From: a bacterium | GTDB taxonomy: Bacteria; Fidelibacterota; Marinisomatia; Marinisomatales; JAHJCW01 | DNA length: 64,000 bases | Direction of reading: 5' to 3' | Assembly (NCBI GenBank): GCA_028282845.1 | Contig: JANQGY010000008.1 | Span: 19,854 to 83,853 of the forward strand | Part shown: in pieces, positions 20,666 to 29,273 of the stretch | Layout of the letters: each line of letters opens with the position of its first letter | Position numbering within the stretch: position 1 is the stretch's first letter | Translations under genes and position numbers: made by a program | Notes under the pieces: model-generated | What the model saw: only the letters and a program-made list of their open reading frames with translations | Databases searched by the model: none | What the model was told of the DNA's origin: nothing

Positions 20666-20727
20666 GCCACAGAGAACACGGAGAAAACCTTTTAAAATTA
20701 TAAAATATTCTCTGTGACCTCTGTGGC
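20666..20727. repeat. Imperfect inverted repeat, CACAGAG...CTCTGTG type
   Basis: The left arm GCCACAGAGAACACGGAGAA (20666-20685) and the right arm at 20708-20727 are complementary at 17 of 20 positions, with a 22-base AT-rich spacer. It starts 9 bases after the tpl stop. Repeats with this wording are common dispersed elements in environmental bacterial genomes. It could act as a transcription terminator or messenger-end hairpin for the amino-acid operon. The right arm contains two GTG codons in frame with the next gene. Confidence 0.7.
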
Positions 20728-20782
20728 TAACAATCCAATATACCAAGCTCAATGTTTCGGTAATGTCGAACCTATCGAATAT

Positions 20783-21631
20783 ATGGTGCCTTATCCCAAT
20801 CTAAGATACTTGGTGGTCGGGCAGTGCATCAAATTCTCCAATAATATTTTATTTGAAAAAAGCGGTTTAACCAATTCCGATTTTCTTAAGGCGGTTAACC
20901 AATATGCCAACTGGCTTGCGAATAAAGGAATAAATAAAGGAGATATTGTATATGTTAATAATATACCTTCCCCTGAATTTGATATATTGAGTTACGCGGT
21001 TTGGAGTATTGGAGCCATCTTGACAATCTCCGACGGTCTGGATATCGGAGACATCAAGCCTAAGTTTGTCATTGATTCACCATCCATATTACAAAAAAAT
21101 AAAATTGCAGAAAACCCAACGGAGTTTGAGGCGTTGAGCAATATCTTGCTAAACGACGACGCAATGATATTTTATCATTGCGGGCAAGGTATAATATTAA
21201 GTCATTACAATTTATTGATAAATGCCTACGGAATATTGAAAGAACTCAATATTCTGCACAATCATACCATTCAAGTCAAAATATCAAATAATACATCGGC
21301 TTATGTTGTATTACATACCATTCTCCCGCTGTACTCGGGAACAACCATCACAGATAAAAATTCGACAATCACTTTTGGGCAGGATAGCAAATCTGACTAT
21401 ATTGTTCAATTTGAATGGGATAAACTATCCAATACCAAGCCACAAAGTTTATATGTGCTGCCTGAAGCAACCGCTATTCTTGCGATCGGTGATAAACCCA
21501 ATCATTTACTGTCAATTACAGAAAATAAAAAACAACTAAAGATCAATGGTCATTCGGTAATGGCGGGTTATCTTAATAAAAAACAGAATGAAACTGTTTT
21601 CAAAGCAGGCAGTTTAGTTATATCAAAATGA
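20783..21631 (+). CDS. Degenerate adenylation-domain (AMP-binding enzyme-like) protein
   Basis: About 282 residues from the ATG at 20783. The frame is open back to GTG codons at 20714 and 20723, but those lie in the inverted repeat. The order of segments follows the N-terminal core of acyl-CoA/aryl-CoA ligases: NKGINKGDIVYV, SPEFDILSYAVWSIGAILT, ILSHYNLLINAYGILK, YVLPEATAIL and GHSVMAGYLNKKQNETVF. However, the P-loop TSGTTGxPKG is replaced by YHCGQGI, the YGxTE motif is reduced to LPEAT, and the protein stops before the hinge Asp and C-terminal subdomain. It is therefore a pseudoenzyme or a decaying gene. Position after tpl may mean an old role in aromatic or phenol activation. Confidence 0.6.
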   Translation: MVPYPNLRYLVVGQCIKFSNNILFEKSGLTNSDFLKAVNQYANWLANKGINKGDIVYVNNIPSPEFDILSYAVWSIGAILTISDGLDIGDIKPKFVIDSPSILQKNKIAENPTEFEALSNILLNDDAMIFYHCGQGIILSHYNLLINAYGILKELNILHNHTIQVKISNNTSAYVVLHTILPLYSGTTITDKNSTITFGQDSKSDYIVQFEWDKLSNTKPQSLYVLPEATAILAIGDKPNHLLSITENKKQLKINGHSVMAGYLNKKQNETVFKAGSLVISK

Positions 21632-21734
21632 TATAATTATACGATTTATATATATAAGCCTTCATTTTTCCAATCTAATATTCAAGACTGTAAATTATTG
21701 ATTATATTGCTCTTATCACAATATTTGGTAGTTT

Positions 21735-21750
21735 TGGCACGAAGATTGCA
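21735..21750 (+). promoter_or_regulatory. Sigma-54 (-24/-12) promoter
   Basis: TGGCACG (21735-21741), four bases, then TTGCA (21746-21750) match the RpoN consensus TGGCACG-N4-TTGCW exactly, with GG and GC at the required spacing. It predicts a start site near 21761, giving a leader of about 25 bases before the ATG at 21786. An NtrX-like sigma-54 activator lies just downstream at 24.9 kb and rpoN at 43-44.4 kb. I saw no obvious palindromic enhancer site in the 100 bases upstream. Confidence 0.88.
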
Positions 21751-21785
21751 AATAATCAGGCAAATTGAACTATAAAGGAGAAAAA

Positions 21786-23015
21786 ATGGCTAAAAAAACA
21801 AAGATAAGAGTTGGATTAGTAAGCGTGATTTTATTGTTAATAGTTGCTTTTCCAGCTATAACGCCTGCACAGGAAACATTGGAGAAGAATGCACAGGATC
21901 TCGGCGAAAAGATGGAAATATGGGGTGATAAAATGGAAGAGTGGGGCGAAAACCTTGAAGAAACAATTGAGAATGGAGGGATTCAATCTCCTCCGCCATT
22001 TCCAATTGGAGACAAATGGGACAAATACTACAATGGCAGTCCAAAATTCAACGCCTATATTGATGATATGGATTTTGAAGATGCCTATCATAATCATTAT
22101 CCCTATTGTTATGGAGTATATGTTTCTGATGTTATCAAGGGCGGCAATTTTGATAAAGCCGGTATTCGCGGCGGCGATATTATCATGGAATTTGACGGCG
22201 AAAAAGTGCGCTTTGAAGATCACCTATTGCGATTGAGAGATAGTAAAAATATTGGCGACACAGTCGTTATCAAATTGTTCAGAAATGAAAATGAACTGGA
22301 AACTGAAGTGGTTTTTGTTGAGCCAAAATCAGAAGAAGATGATGACTATGAGATGCCCGAATTTGAAGACATGAAAGATGAAAGACCACATCCCGGTTTT
22401 GGCGGCGGCGGACCGGAATTAATTCTATTGGAAGCTAACTTAGGGGCAATCAATGACCTATTGACAACCAACGGATTTGATGAACTAGATGATGAATACC
22501 TTCCATTATTCGGTGGATATGGCATGGGCAATGTTGGCAATGGTTGGTTCATCGGCGGAGCCGGTTATGGCTTTGAGAAGAAAGAAAAGACCTCAGTTGA
22601 TTTCGGTGAACGCCGTTATAAATTCACCTTGGGCTTTGGCGGAATGACAGTTAATAAAAAACATGCCTTAACCAAAAATATTGTCTTGGATCTTGGTATG
22701 TTAGTAGGTGGCGGTGGAGCCGAAATTGAAATCCGTCAACGTGACGGGGAATATGCCTGGAATACCTCATTCGATGACGATCAGGATTTATCCTCTTTAA
22801 AATATCATAAACGTTATTTCGTTTACCGACCGTCGGTAGGTGTGCTAGTAAGAGTACTACCGTGGATGGGTGTGCATGGCTCAGTAGGTTATAACGGAAC
22901 GTATGCTTTTACCAACGAATGGAAGGATGATTATTTTGATTATCCGGTAAGCGGAAAATCTCCAAAACCACTCGACGGTTTATCCTATTCAATAAATGTT
23001 TGGTTTGGACACTAA
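21786..23015 (+). CDS. PDZ-domain envelope protein, sigma-54 controlled
   Basis: 409 residues from the ATG at 21786, which has AAAGGAG at good spacing; an in-frame ATG at 21765 precedes that site and is rejected. A signal peptide (about 1-28, cleavage after PAQ or nearby), an amphipathic charged helix (KNAQDLGEKMEIWGDKMEEW), a PDZ domain (about 75-160: DVIKGGNFDKAGIRGGDIIMEFDG), an acidic Pro/Gly linker, then a Gly-rich beta-strand-rich half (about 200-409) that looks like an outer-membrane or surface-layer barrel. No protease catalytic residues are visible. It may sense or scaffold envelope proteins. It has its own sigma-54 promoter and terminator. Confidence 0.78.
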   Translation: MAKKTKIRVGLVSVILLLIVAFPAITPAQETLEKNAQDLGEKMEIWGDKMEEWGENLEETIENGGIQSPPPFPIGDKWDKYYNGSPKFNAYIDDMDFEDAYHNHYPYCYGVYVSDVIKGGNFDKAGIRGGDIIMEFDGEKVRFEDHLLRLRDSKNIGDTVVIKLFRNENELETEVVFVEPKSEEDDDYEMPEFEDMKDERPHPGFGGGGPELILLEANLGAINDLLTTNGFDELDDEYLPLFGGYGMGNVGNGWFIGGAGYGFEKKEKTSVDFGERRYKFTLGFGGMTVNKKHALTKNIVLDLGMLVGGGGAEIEIRQRDGEYAWNTSFDDDQDLSSLKYHKRYFVYRPSVGVLVRVLPWMGVHGSVGYNGTYAFTNEWKDDYFDYPVSGKSPKPLDGLSYSINVWFGH

Positions 23016-23035
23016 ATAATCCTCGTTGAATGGTT

Positions 23036-23072
23036 AAAGTGGTCGGTTTTAGACAACCGGCCACTTTTTTTT
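23036..23072 (+). terminator. Rho-independent terminator
   Basis: AAAGTGGTCGGTT (23036-23048) pairs with AACCGGCCACTTT (23055-23067) with one G-U pair and a 6-base loop, followed by a run of eight T (23065-23072). It starts 20 bases after the PDZ gene stop and separates that gene from the DUF4390-kinase-activator operon. Confidence 0.9.
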
Positions 23073-23121
23073 ATGTCTAAGATGTTAACTAAATAATCAT
23101 TATAATTATTTAACTTATAAT

Positions 23122-23706
23122 ATGGAAACGGGATTTTTTGCAGCATTTTCAAAAAAAGTTATCAGTACGATAATTGCCGTCGGATCTATGTTCTATTCAA
23201 CGATTGACGGTGTAATTCCCGAAATGACTTTGAATGAAATCGCGTTTGAAAGCGATTACTGCATAGTTTCTACTGTCATAACCAATTGTTATACCGCTGA
23301 ACTGGATCAAATCCTTGCATCAGGAAATGAAATTCCGATCCATTTTGACATAGAATTATATAAAACAGATGAACGGGAACCTGATTCCACTTTCTCTTTT
23401 TTCCATCTCTTAAAATTCTCACCGCTTGAAAATAATTATAAAATATTTTTATCTGAGAAAAATGAAGTTATTAATGGACTAAGCCTACAGCAAGCTAAAA
23501 CCTTATTCACAAGTATTATTGACCATAGAATCCTGTCATCTAAAGATGTCGAATCTGACACCGAGTATTATCTAATAATTACTGCTTGGTTGGACAAAAT
23601 ACAATTGCAGGGGATGGAAGAGGAACTCAACCTCATCTATTATTGGAATAGTATCAAGCCTTCTACTATATCACCAAGCTTTACCAAATCGGACTTTCAA
23701 TCATGA
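23122..23706 (+). CDS. DUF4390-like protein upstream of the NtrYX-like pair
   Basis: 194 residues with a hydrophobic N-terminus (about residues 8-28) that can act as a signal or anchor, then a beta-rich domain. Segments such as IVSTVITNCYTAELDQILASGNEIPIHFDIELYK and NYKIFLSEKNEV, plus the position directly before a NtrY-like kinase with a 4-base overlap, match what is known of DUF4390 proteins in proteobacteria. The function of that family is unknown; a periplasmic input to the kinase is a fair guess. Assignment rests on context as much as on sequence. Confidence 0.68.
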   Translation: METGFFAAFSKKVISTIIAVGSMFYSTIDGVIPEMTLNEIAFESDYCIVSTVITNCYTAELDQILASGNEIPIHFDIELYKTDEREPDSTFSFFHLLKFSPLENNYKIFLSEKNEVINGLSLQQAKTLFTSIIDHRILSSKDVESDTEYYLIITAWLDKIQLQGMEEELNLIYYWNSIKPSTISPSFTKSDFQS

Positions 23707-24902
23707 GTTTGCGGATTCCATCCTTTCGTATTCAGATTATTGTACTTGTGATCCTCTTAATTTTTACTACCGTAATATTTTTCAGAAATTATTTTATAGA
23801 AAGCTTTCAGACATTTACAGAAACCTTGGAAACACATAGTTTAAATGAAAAATCACGTCAATTGTATGAAAACTACGAGGCATATCTTGACGATAAAACT
23901 CGACAGGAGTTTCAGGAAGATATCGAAGAAATAATGTCAACCGAAAATCAAAAAGTAATTGCCCGGAACGTCTTTATCAGCGAGGTTCGGCTATACTCTA
24001 AATTCATTCTATTTTTCCTAATATTAAGCGTTATTTTGCTATTCTTTATCAGTTTTAATTTTATAACGCGCCCGTTAAAACGTTTACAAAACGCCACCCT
24101 GCAGCTTGCCTCCGGTAATCTGTCAATTCGGGTGAAGGAAAGCCCCTTCTCACCGTTGAACGATCTGATCGTTTCTTTTAACAATATGGTTGAAGAACTG
24201 CAAACCAACCGTAGAAAATTGGTGCAGGCGGAAAAGGATGCCGCTTGGCGCGATATGGCGCGCGTGCTTGCGCATGAAATCAAAAATCCGCTCACACCGA
24301 TGCGTCTATCACTTGAGCGGCTTGAAAACAAATACGCCTTGAAATCCGCTAAATTTGATGAGATATTTACGACCGTTACCAAAGTCATCCATGAAGAAAT
24401 TGATAAACTGCAAAATTTTTCAACCGAATTTTCCAATTTCGCAAAACTGCCCGTTGCCGTCATGCAGTATTATGATATTAATGAACAAATTGCTGATATA
24501 TGCACGCCATATCAGAACGAGGTTGAGTTTAACTTGAAACTTGGTGAAGCTCTGCCATTATTATATGCTGATAAGGTACAGATAAAACAGGTTTTGGATA
24601 ATTTGATTCAAAATAGCGTCAATGCTGTGGAAACTCAGCCTAAAATCGCATTAACCACTTTTATCTCCGGTTCTAAAATATGTATAGCTTTGAAAGATAA
24701 TGGAAAGGGCATTGAAGCAAGCGATCAAAGCGAAATTTTTAAACCATATTTTACCAAAAGTAAAGGCGGCACAGGCCTTGGCTTGGCAATCGTGCAGCGC
24801 ATAATTGATGTACATGACGGCTCTATTAAAGTTGAAAGTAAAATTGGCGCCGGCACTACTTTTACCTTGTGTTTTCCAATTATAGAACCACAGGAGAATT
24901 AA
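23703..24902 (+). CDS. NtrY-like sensor histidine kinase
   Basis: 399 residues. Two membrane segments (about 12-28 and 101-120) enclose a short 70-residue periplasmic region rich in helix-forming charged residues. A HAMP domain follows (about 121-172), then the H-box ARVLAHEIKNPLTPMRLS with H191, the N-box NLIQNSVNAV, and G-boxes DNGKGIEASD and GTGLGLAIVQRI. The HEIKNPLTP form is typical of NtrY/AtoS-type kinases that work with sigma-54 activators. There is no PAS domain, unlike many NtrY proteins. It starts inside the last codon of the previous gene (ATGA) and ends one base before its response regulator. Confidence 0.94.
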   Translation: MSLRIPSFRIQIIVLVILLIFTTVIFFRNYFIESFQTFTETLETHSLNEKSRQLYENYEAYLDDKTRQEFQEDIEEIMSTENQKVIARNVFISEVRLYSKFILFFLILSVILLFFISFNFITRPLKRLQNATLQLASGNLSIRVKESPFSPLNDLIVSFNNMVEELQTNRRKLVQAEKDAAWRDMARVLAHEIKNPLTPMRLSLERLENKYALKSAKFDEIFTTVTKVIHEEIDKLQNFSTEFSNFAKLPVAVMQYYDINEQIADICTPYQNEVEFNLKLGEALPLLYADKVQIKQVLDNLIQNSVNAVETQPKIALTTFISGSKICIALKDNGKGIEASDQSEIFKPYFTKSKGGTGLGLAIVQRIIDVHDGSIKVESKIGAGTTFTLCFPIIEPQEN

Positions 24903-24903
24903 T

Positions 24904-26256
24904 ATGAAAATTTTAATCGTTGATGATGAAATTAATATAAGGATGACCTTAAAAGATATTCTTGAAGATGAAGGCTACGAAACTATGATGGTTGGGACCG
25001 GCGAAAAAGCAGTCTCAATTATCGGCAAGGAAAACTTCGATATGGTAATCCTTGACGTCAAATTGCCCGGAATTGATGGAATTGAGACTTTCAAACAAAT
25101 CCATAACAAAACACCTGAATTAGATGTATTGATGATCTCCGGCCATAGTGATATTTCCACTGCGGTAAACGCCGTTAAATTAGGCGCTTACGACTTTCTT
25201 GAGAAACCGCTTTCAATGATAAAAATATTGACTGCCGCCCGCAATATTCAGGAGAAGAAAACATTACAAAATAAAGTCATTCAAGATGAAAATGAACAAT
25301 ATGAAAAATACAAATTCATCGGTAATTCACCGCAGATCAATGAAGTTCTCCAATTAGTGGAAAAAGTTGCTGCGACTGATTCCAAAGTATTGATCCGCGG
25401 TGAAAGCGGCACCGGCAAGGAATTGATCGCCTATGCGATACATCATAACAGCCAACGTAAGCATAAACCGTTTATCAAATTCAATTCCGCCGCCATACCC
25501 GAATCCCTGGTGGAAAGCGAACTATTCGGCCATGAAAAAGGCGCTTTCACCGGAGCCGACTCACAGAAACTCGGTAAGTTAGAGCAAGCCAATCACGGCA
25601 CTTTGCTGCTCGACGAAATCGGTGACATGGATCTATCAGTACAAGCAAAAATACTGAGAGTTATCCAGGAAGGCACTTTTGAGCGGGTCGGCGGAAATAA
25701 AACCATCAATATTGATGTGCGTTTAATAGCCGCCACCCATAAAAATCTTGAGAATATGGTTGGGGAAGGCTCCTTCAGAAACGATCTGTTTTATCGTTTG
25801 AATGTCGTGCCCGTAGTCATACCATCGCTAAGCGAGCGAAGGGATGATATAGAACTACTCAGCGAACATTTCTTAGAGTATTATGCCAAAGAATTTAATG
25901 CTCAACAGAAGACCCTGTTACCAACCGCAATGGAAACTTTATTGGATTATTCGTTTCCCGGTAATGTACGTGAATTAAAAAATATTGTTGAGCGCCTGTG
26001 CATCCTGGTTACAAATGATTTTATTACCAAGGATGATATATTGCCGCATTTGATGTTGCAAAAAAATAAGCAAGTTTCCACAGGATTTTCTATTGATGGA
26101 ACGACCTTTAAGGAAATCAGAACGAATTTCGAACGACAATTTTTTCAGAAGCAATTAGATGAAAATCATTGGAATATCAGCGAAATCGCCAAGCAGTTGG
26201 GCATGCAGCAACCCAATCTTTCAAGGAAGATAAAAGAGTTGGGATTATCTAAATGA
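24904..26256 (+). CDS. Sigma-54-dependent response regulator, NtrX/NtrC type
   Basis: 450 residues. Receiver domain 1-120 with phosphoacceptor D51 (VILDVKLPG) and conserved KP (LEKPLS). The AAA+ domain (about 140-380) has Walker A GESGTGKE, the sigma-54 contact loop GAFTGA, LLLDEIGDMDL, and the arginine finger region. A C-terminal Fis-type HTH (about 405-450: NWNISEIAKQLGMQQPNLSRKIKELGL) binds enhancers. It activates RpoN-RNA polymerase when phosphorylated by the kinase next to it. The perfect sigma-54 promoter at 21735, three genes upstream, is the nearest candidate target. Confidence 0.96.
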   Translation: MKILIVDDEINIRMTLKDILEDEGYETMMVGTGEKAVSIIGKENFDMVILDVKLPGIDGIETFKQIHNKTPELDVLMISGHSDISTAVNAVKLGAYDFLEKPLSMIKILTAARNIQEKKTLQNKVIQDENEQYEKYKFIGNSPQINEVLQLVEKVAATDSKVLIRGESGTGKELIAYAIHHNSQRKHKPFIKFNSAAIPESLVESELFGHEKGAFTGADSQKLGKLEQANHGTLLLDEIGDMDLSVQAKILRVIQEGTFERVGGNKTINIDVRLIAATHKNLENMVGEGSFRNDLFYRLNVVPVVIPSLSERRDDIELLSEHFLEYYAKEFNAQQKTLLPTAMETLLDYSFPGNVRELKNIVERLCILVTNDFITKDDILPHLMLQKNKQVSTGFSIDGTTFKEIRTNFERQFFQKQLDENHWNISEIAKQLGMQQPNLSRKIKELGLSK

Positions 26257-26291
26257 TTTTCAACAGCGATTAGAATGGAAAAATATAGAAC

Positions 26292-26428
26292 TGTCATTCC
26301 CGATTTAGTCGGGAATCTATAAATAGTAAATTACTTGATATAATGTGGTTTTATATACAAAGAATAGATTCCTGCACACCACTGCGCACAAGCCCGCCTT
26401 TGGCGGGCAAGCCTCCGCAGGAATGACA
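26292..26428. repeat. Composite inverted repeat, TGTCATTCC...GGAATGACA type
   Basis: The outer ends TGTCATTCC (26292) and GGAATGACA (26420-26428) are complementary, and each half has its own hairpin: TTCCCGA/TCGGGAA on the left; TTCCTGC/GCAGGAA enclosing GCCCGCC/GGCGGGC on the right. The inner ends are AATCTAT and ATAGATT. It fills the gap between the convergent response-regulator and bcp genes and may terminate both transcripts. Two relatives are at 52.6 and 55.1 kb. Confidence 0.8.
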
Positions 26429-26495
26429 TTTTTTTACTACTTCGTTGCTAACTCAAAACTTGTCCATTATAATGCAGTGTAGATGGACTAACAAT

Positions 26496-26957
26496 TCAAA
26501 ACTCATCAATGTCTTTTAAAACATCCACCGCATGGGACTTTGTCTTGACTTTTTCGTAGGCTTTAAGAATTTTTCCATCCTCATCAATCAAATATGAAAT
26601 GCGTTTTATTCCTTCATATTCACGACCATACATTTTTTTTATGCCCCAGGCATGATAAGCCTTCAACACTTCTTTATTTTCATCGCAAAGCAAAGAGTAT
26701 TGAAACCCTTGCTGTTCAGCAAATTTTTTCTGCTTAGCCGGTGGATCAGCGCTCATTCCGATAATTGCATAACCTTGTTCTTGAAACTTTTTAAAATCAT
26801 CACGGAAACCTTGACCTTCAAGTGTACAACCTGAAGTACTCGCTTTGGGGAAAAACCAAAGAACCAACTTTTTCCCCTTAAAATCGCTCAATGAAACCAT
26901 GTTTTCATTATAGTCCGGTAAAGTGAAATCCGGTGCCTTACTGCCTACTTCTAACAT
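26496..26957 (-). CDS. bcp: Peroxiredoxin, BCP/PrxQ type
   Basis: 153 residues. The thioredoxin-fold start APDFTLPDYNENMVSLSDFKGKKLVLWFFPKASTSGCTLEG contains the peroxidatic cysteine in SGCT. The second cysteine five residues later, present in many BCP proteins (GCTxExCxFRD), is replaced by Gly here, so the enzyme would work as a 1-Cys type or use another resolving thiol; a Cys at LLCDENK could serve. It reduces peroxides at the expense of thioredoxin. It follows the Nudix gene by 2 bases on the same strand. Confidence 0.93.
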   Translation of the reverse strand: MLEVGSKAPDFTLPDYNENMVSLSDFKGKKLVLWFFPKASTSGCTLEGQGFRDDFKKFQEQGYAIIGMSADPPAKQKKFAEQQGFQYSLLCDENKEVLKAYHAWGIKKMYGREYEGIKRISYLIDEDGKILKAYEKVKTKSHAVDVLKDIDEF

Positions 26958-26959
26958 AA

Positions 26960-27427
26960 TTACTCCTTAAAATTTATTTCCGACCACTTAGACCGGTTAT
27001 CGTTATTAATAACTTCATCATGTACAGTTCTTAATCCTTCCTTTTGCCCTTTCCAAGTTAACAACTTGAGGGCATCTTCGAAAGTAACCCATTTATATTC
27101 ACAATGTTCTTTGGATAATTTAACCTCCTCGTCTGATACTTCAATGCCGAAAATAGGAACTATGTGAATCAAATCTCTCTTAGCTTCATAAAAACTTGCC
27201 ACATGATCTGCGGCAAATAATTTCAGCGGTTCTTTACCGGTTTCCTCTTTTAATTCTCTTAGCACGGTTTGCCAAGCCGTTTCTCCTGCTTCGATTTTGC
27301 CGGCAACACCTTGCCATAGGTGCTCATAATGCTTACCGCTACTGCGCTTCAACATCAAATACAACGGCCCATTTTCGGTCATCCGATAAATATATGAATC
27401 AACTTGTTTTACTTTCACATCAGTCAT
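26960..27427 (-). CDS. Nudix hydrolase
   Basis: 155 residues. The Nudix box is complete: GKIEAGETAWQTVLRELKEETG. Beta strands before it (YIYRMTENGPLYLMLKR) and GVAGK fit the fold. The style is close to dihydroneopterin-triphosphate or nucleotide pyrophosphatase members (HLWQGVAGKIE), so a house-cleaning or folate-related nucleotide substrate is possible. It lies between tgt (2 bases upstream) and bcp (2 bases downstream), so the three are probably one transcript. The substrate cannot be fixed. Confidence 0.92.
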   Translation of the reverse strand: MTDVKVKQVDSYIYRMTENGPLYLMLKRSSGKHYEHLWQGVAGKIEAGETAWQTVLRELKEETGKEPLKLFAADHVASFYEAKRDLIHIVPIFGIEVSDEEVKLSKEHCEYKWVTFEDALKLLTWKGQKEGLRTVHDEVINNDNRSKWSEINFKE

Positions 27428-27429
27428 TT

Positions 27430-28554
<1,125 letters not shown>

Positions 28555-28563
28555 TTAACTAGT

Positions 28564-28596
28564 AAACCTTCAAGGTTTTGAAAACCTTGAAGGTTT
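28564..28596. repeat. REP palindrome (AACCTTCAAGG type), copy 1
   Basis: Perfect palindrome: AAACCTTCAAGGTTTT, one G, then the exact reverse complement (16-1-16). It is identical over 33 bases to the copy at 29219-29251 on the other side of the transposase remnant. A half-copy with altered bases (TCCTTCAGGGTTT) lies near 28628-28640. Confidence 0.9.
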
Positions 28597-28654
28597 CATG
28601 TACTCTAAAATCAACCAAGTCTCTAAATCCTTCAGGGTTTCCGCCATTTCATTA

Positions 28655-28687
28655 AAACCCTCAAGGTTTGTTAAACCTTGAGGGTTT
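28655..28687. repeat. REP palindrome (AACCCTCAAGG variant), copy 2
   Basis: AAACCCTCAAGGTTT, spacer GTT, then AAACCTTGAGGGTTT: a perfect 15-bp stem. Compared with copies 1 and 3, one position of the arm changes on both sides, so pairing is kept; this compensatory change implies that the folded structure matters. It directly follows the transposase stop. Confidence 0.88.
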
Positions 28688-28690
28688 CTC

Positions 28691-29211
28691 TCATTTTCTA
28701 AATTTATTATAATCAAAATCATCTTCACCTAATAAAAACTCTTGAATATGTTCTTTTGAATCAAAATAAAAACAAATTTCTTCCTTAGATATCAAATTAT
28801 TATTCCTATACCCTAGATAATCTTTTGCAGATGAGAATTCCCATTCTTCAGGTTTAGATACTAGTTTAGCCCATACAGGATTCAACAAAATATATTTGAA
28901 CAACCATATAAAATAATTTTCTTTTTTGTGCGACCACCAAATAGAACGCCGGTCCTATTATATTTTTTATTAATTGCTTTTGTGTACGAATTTGTCAAAT
29001 CACCAATCATATATCCAATTGAATCCTGATTTGAAGACTCTTTTACAAATAAATGAAAATGATTTGGCATTAAACAATAACAAAGAATACTAATGTCATA
29101 TTTGTCCTTACATTTTTTCAATCTATCAAGAAAAAATATATAATTATCCTTTTCATAGTATATATTTGCACCATTCACTCCGCGATTGAAAAGATGAAAA
29201 TAACTTTTCAT
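28691..29211 (-). pseudogene. REP-associated tyrosine transposase (RAYT, Y1/IS200-like), frameshifted
   Basis: Starting at the ATG at 29211 (MKSYFHLFNRGVNGANIYY), the frame has the HUH motif in MPNHFHLFVKE and the helix LTNSYTKAINKKYNRTGVLFGGR with candidate nucleophile tyrosines. After GRTKKK the frame runs into a stop near 28882. The missing part continues in the -1 frame as ENYFIWLFKYILLNPVWAKL...EEWEFSSAKDYLG, which is clearly the RAYT C-terminus, to the stop at 28691. Roughly six residues of the usual spacing between the GR and ENYF segments are missing, so a small deletion is likely. REP palindromes flank it on both sides, typical of this domesticated transposase family. Confidence 0.85.
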
Positions 29212-29218
29212 ATCATCC

Positions 29219-29251
29219 AAACCTTCAAGGTTTTGAAAACCTTGAAGGTTT
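29219..29251. repeat. REP palindrome (AACCTTCAAGG type), copy 3
   Basis: Same perfect 16-1-16 palindrome as at 28564-28596. It lies 7 bases upstream of the transposase start codon, between that gene and radA. Reading the transposase frame from an earlier ATG at 29274 would translate through this palindrome, which is why the later start was chosen. Confidence 0.9.
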
Positions 29252-29273
29252 TCATCACGTACATTATTGTTCA

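Noticed and set aside
28555..28690. Possible CRISPR array from repeated AACCTTCAAGG/CCTTGAAGG units
   Set aside because: Units are palindromes of unequal spacing flanking a RAYT gene, with no unique spacers of constant length and no cas genes.
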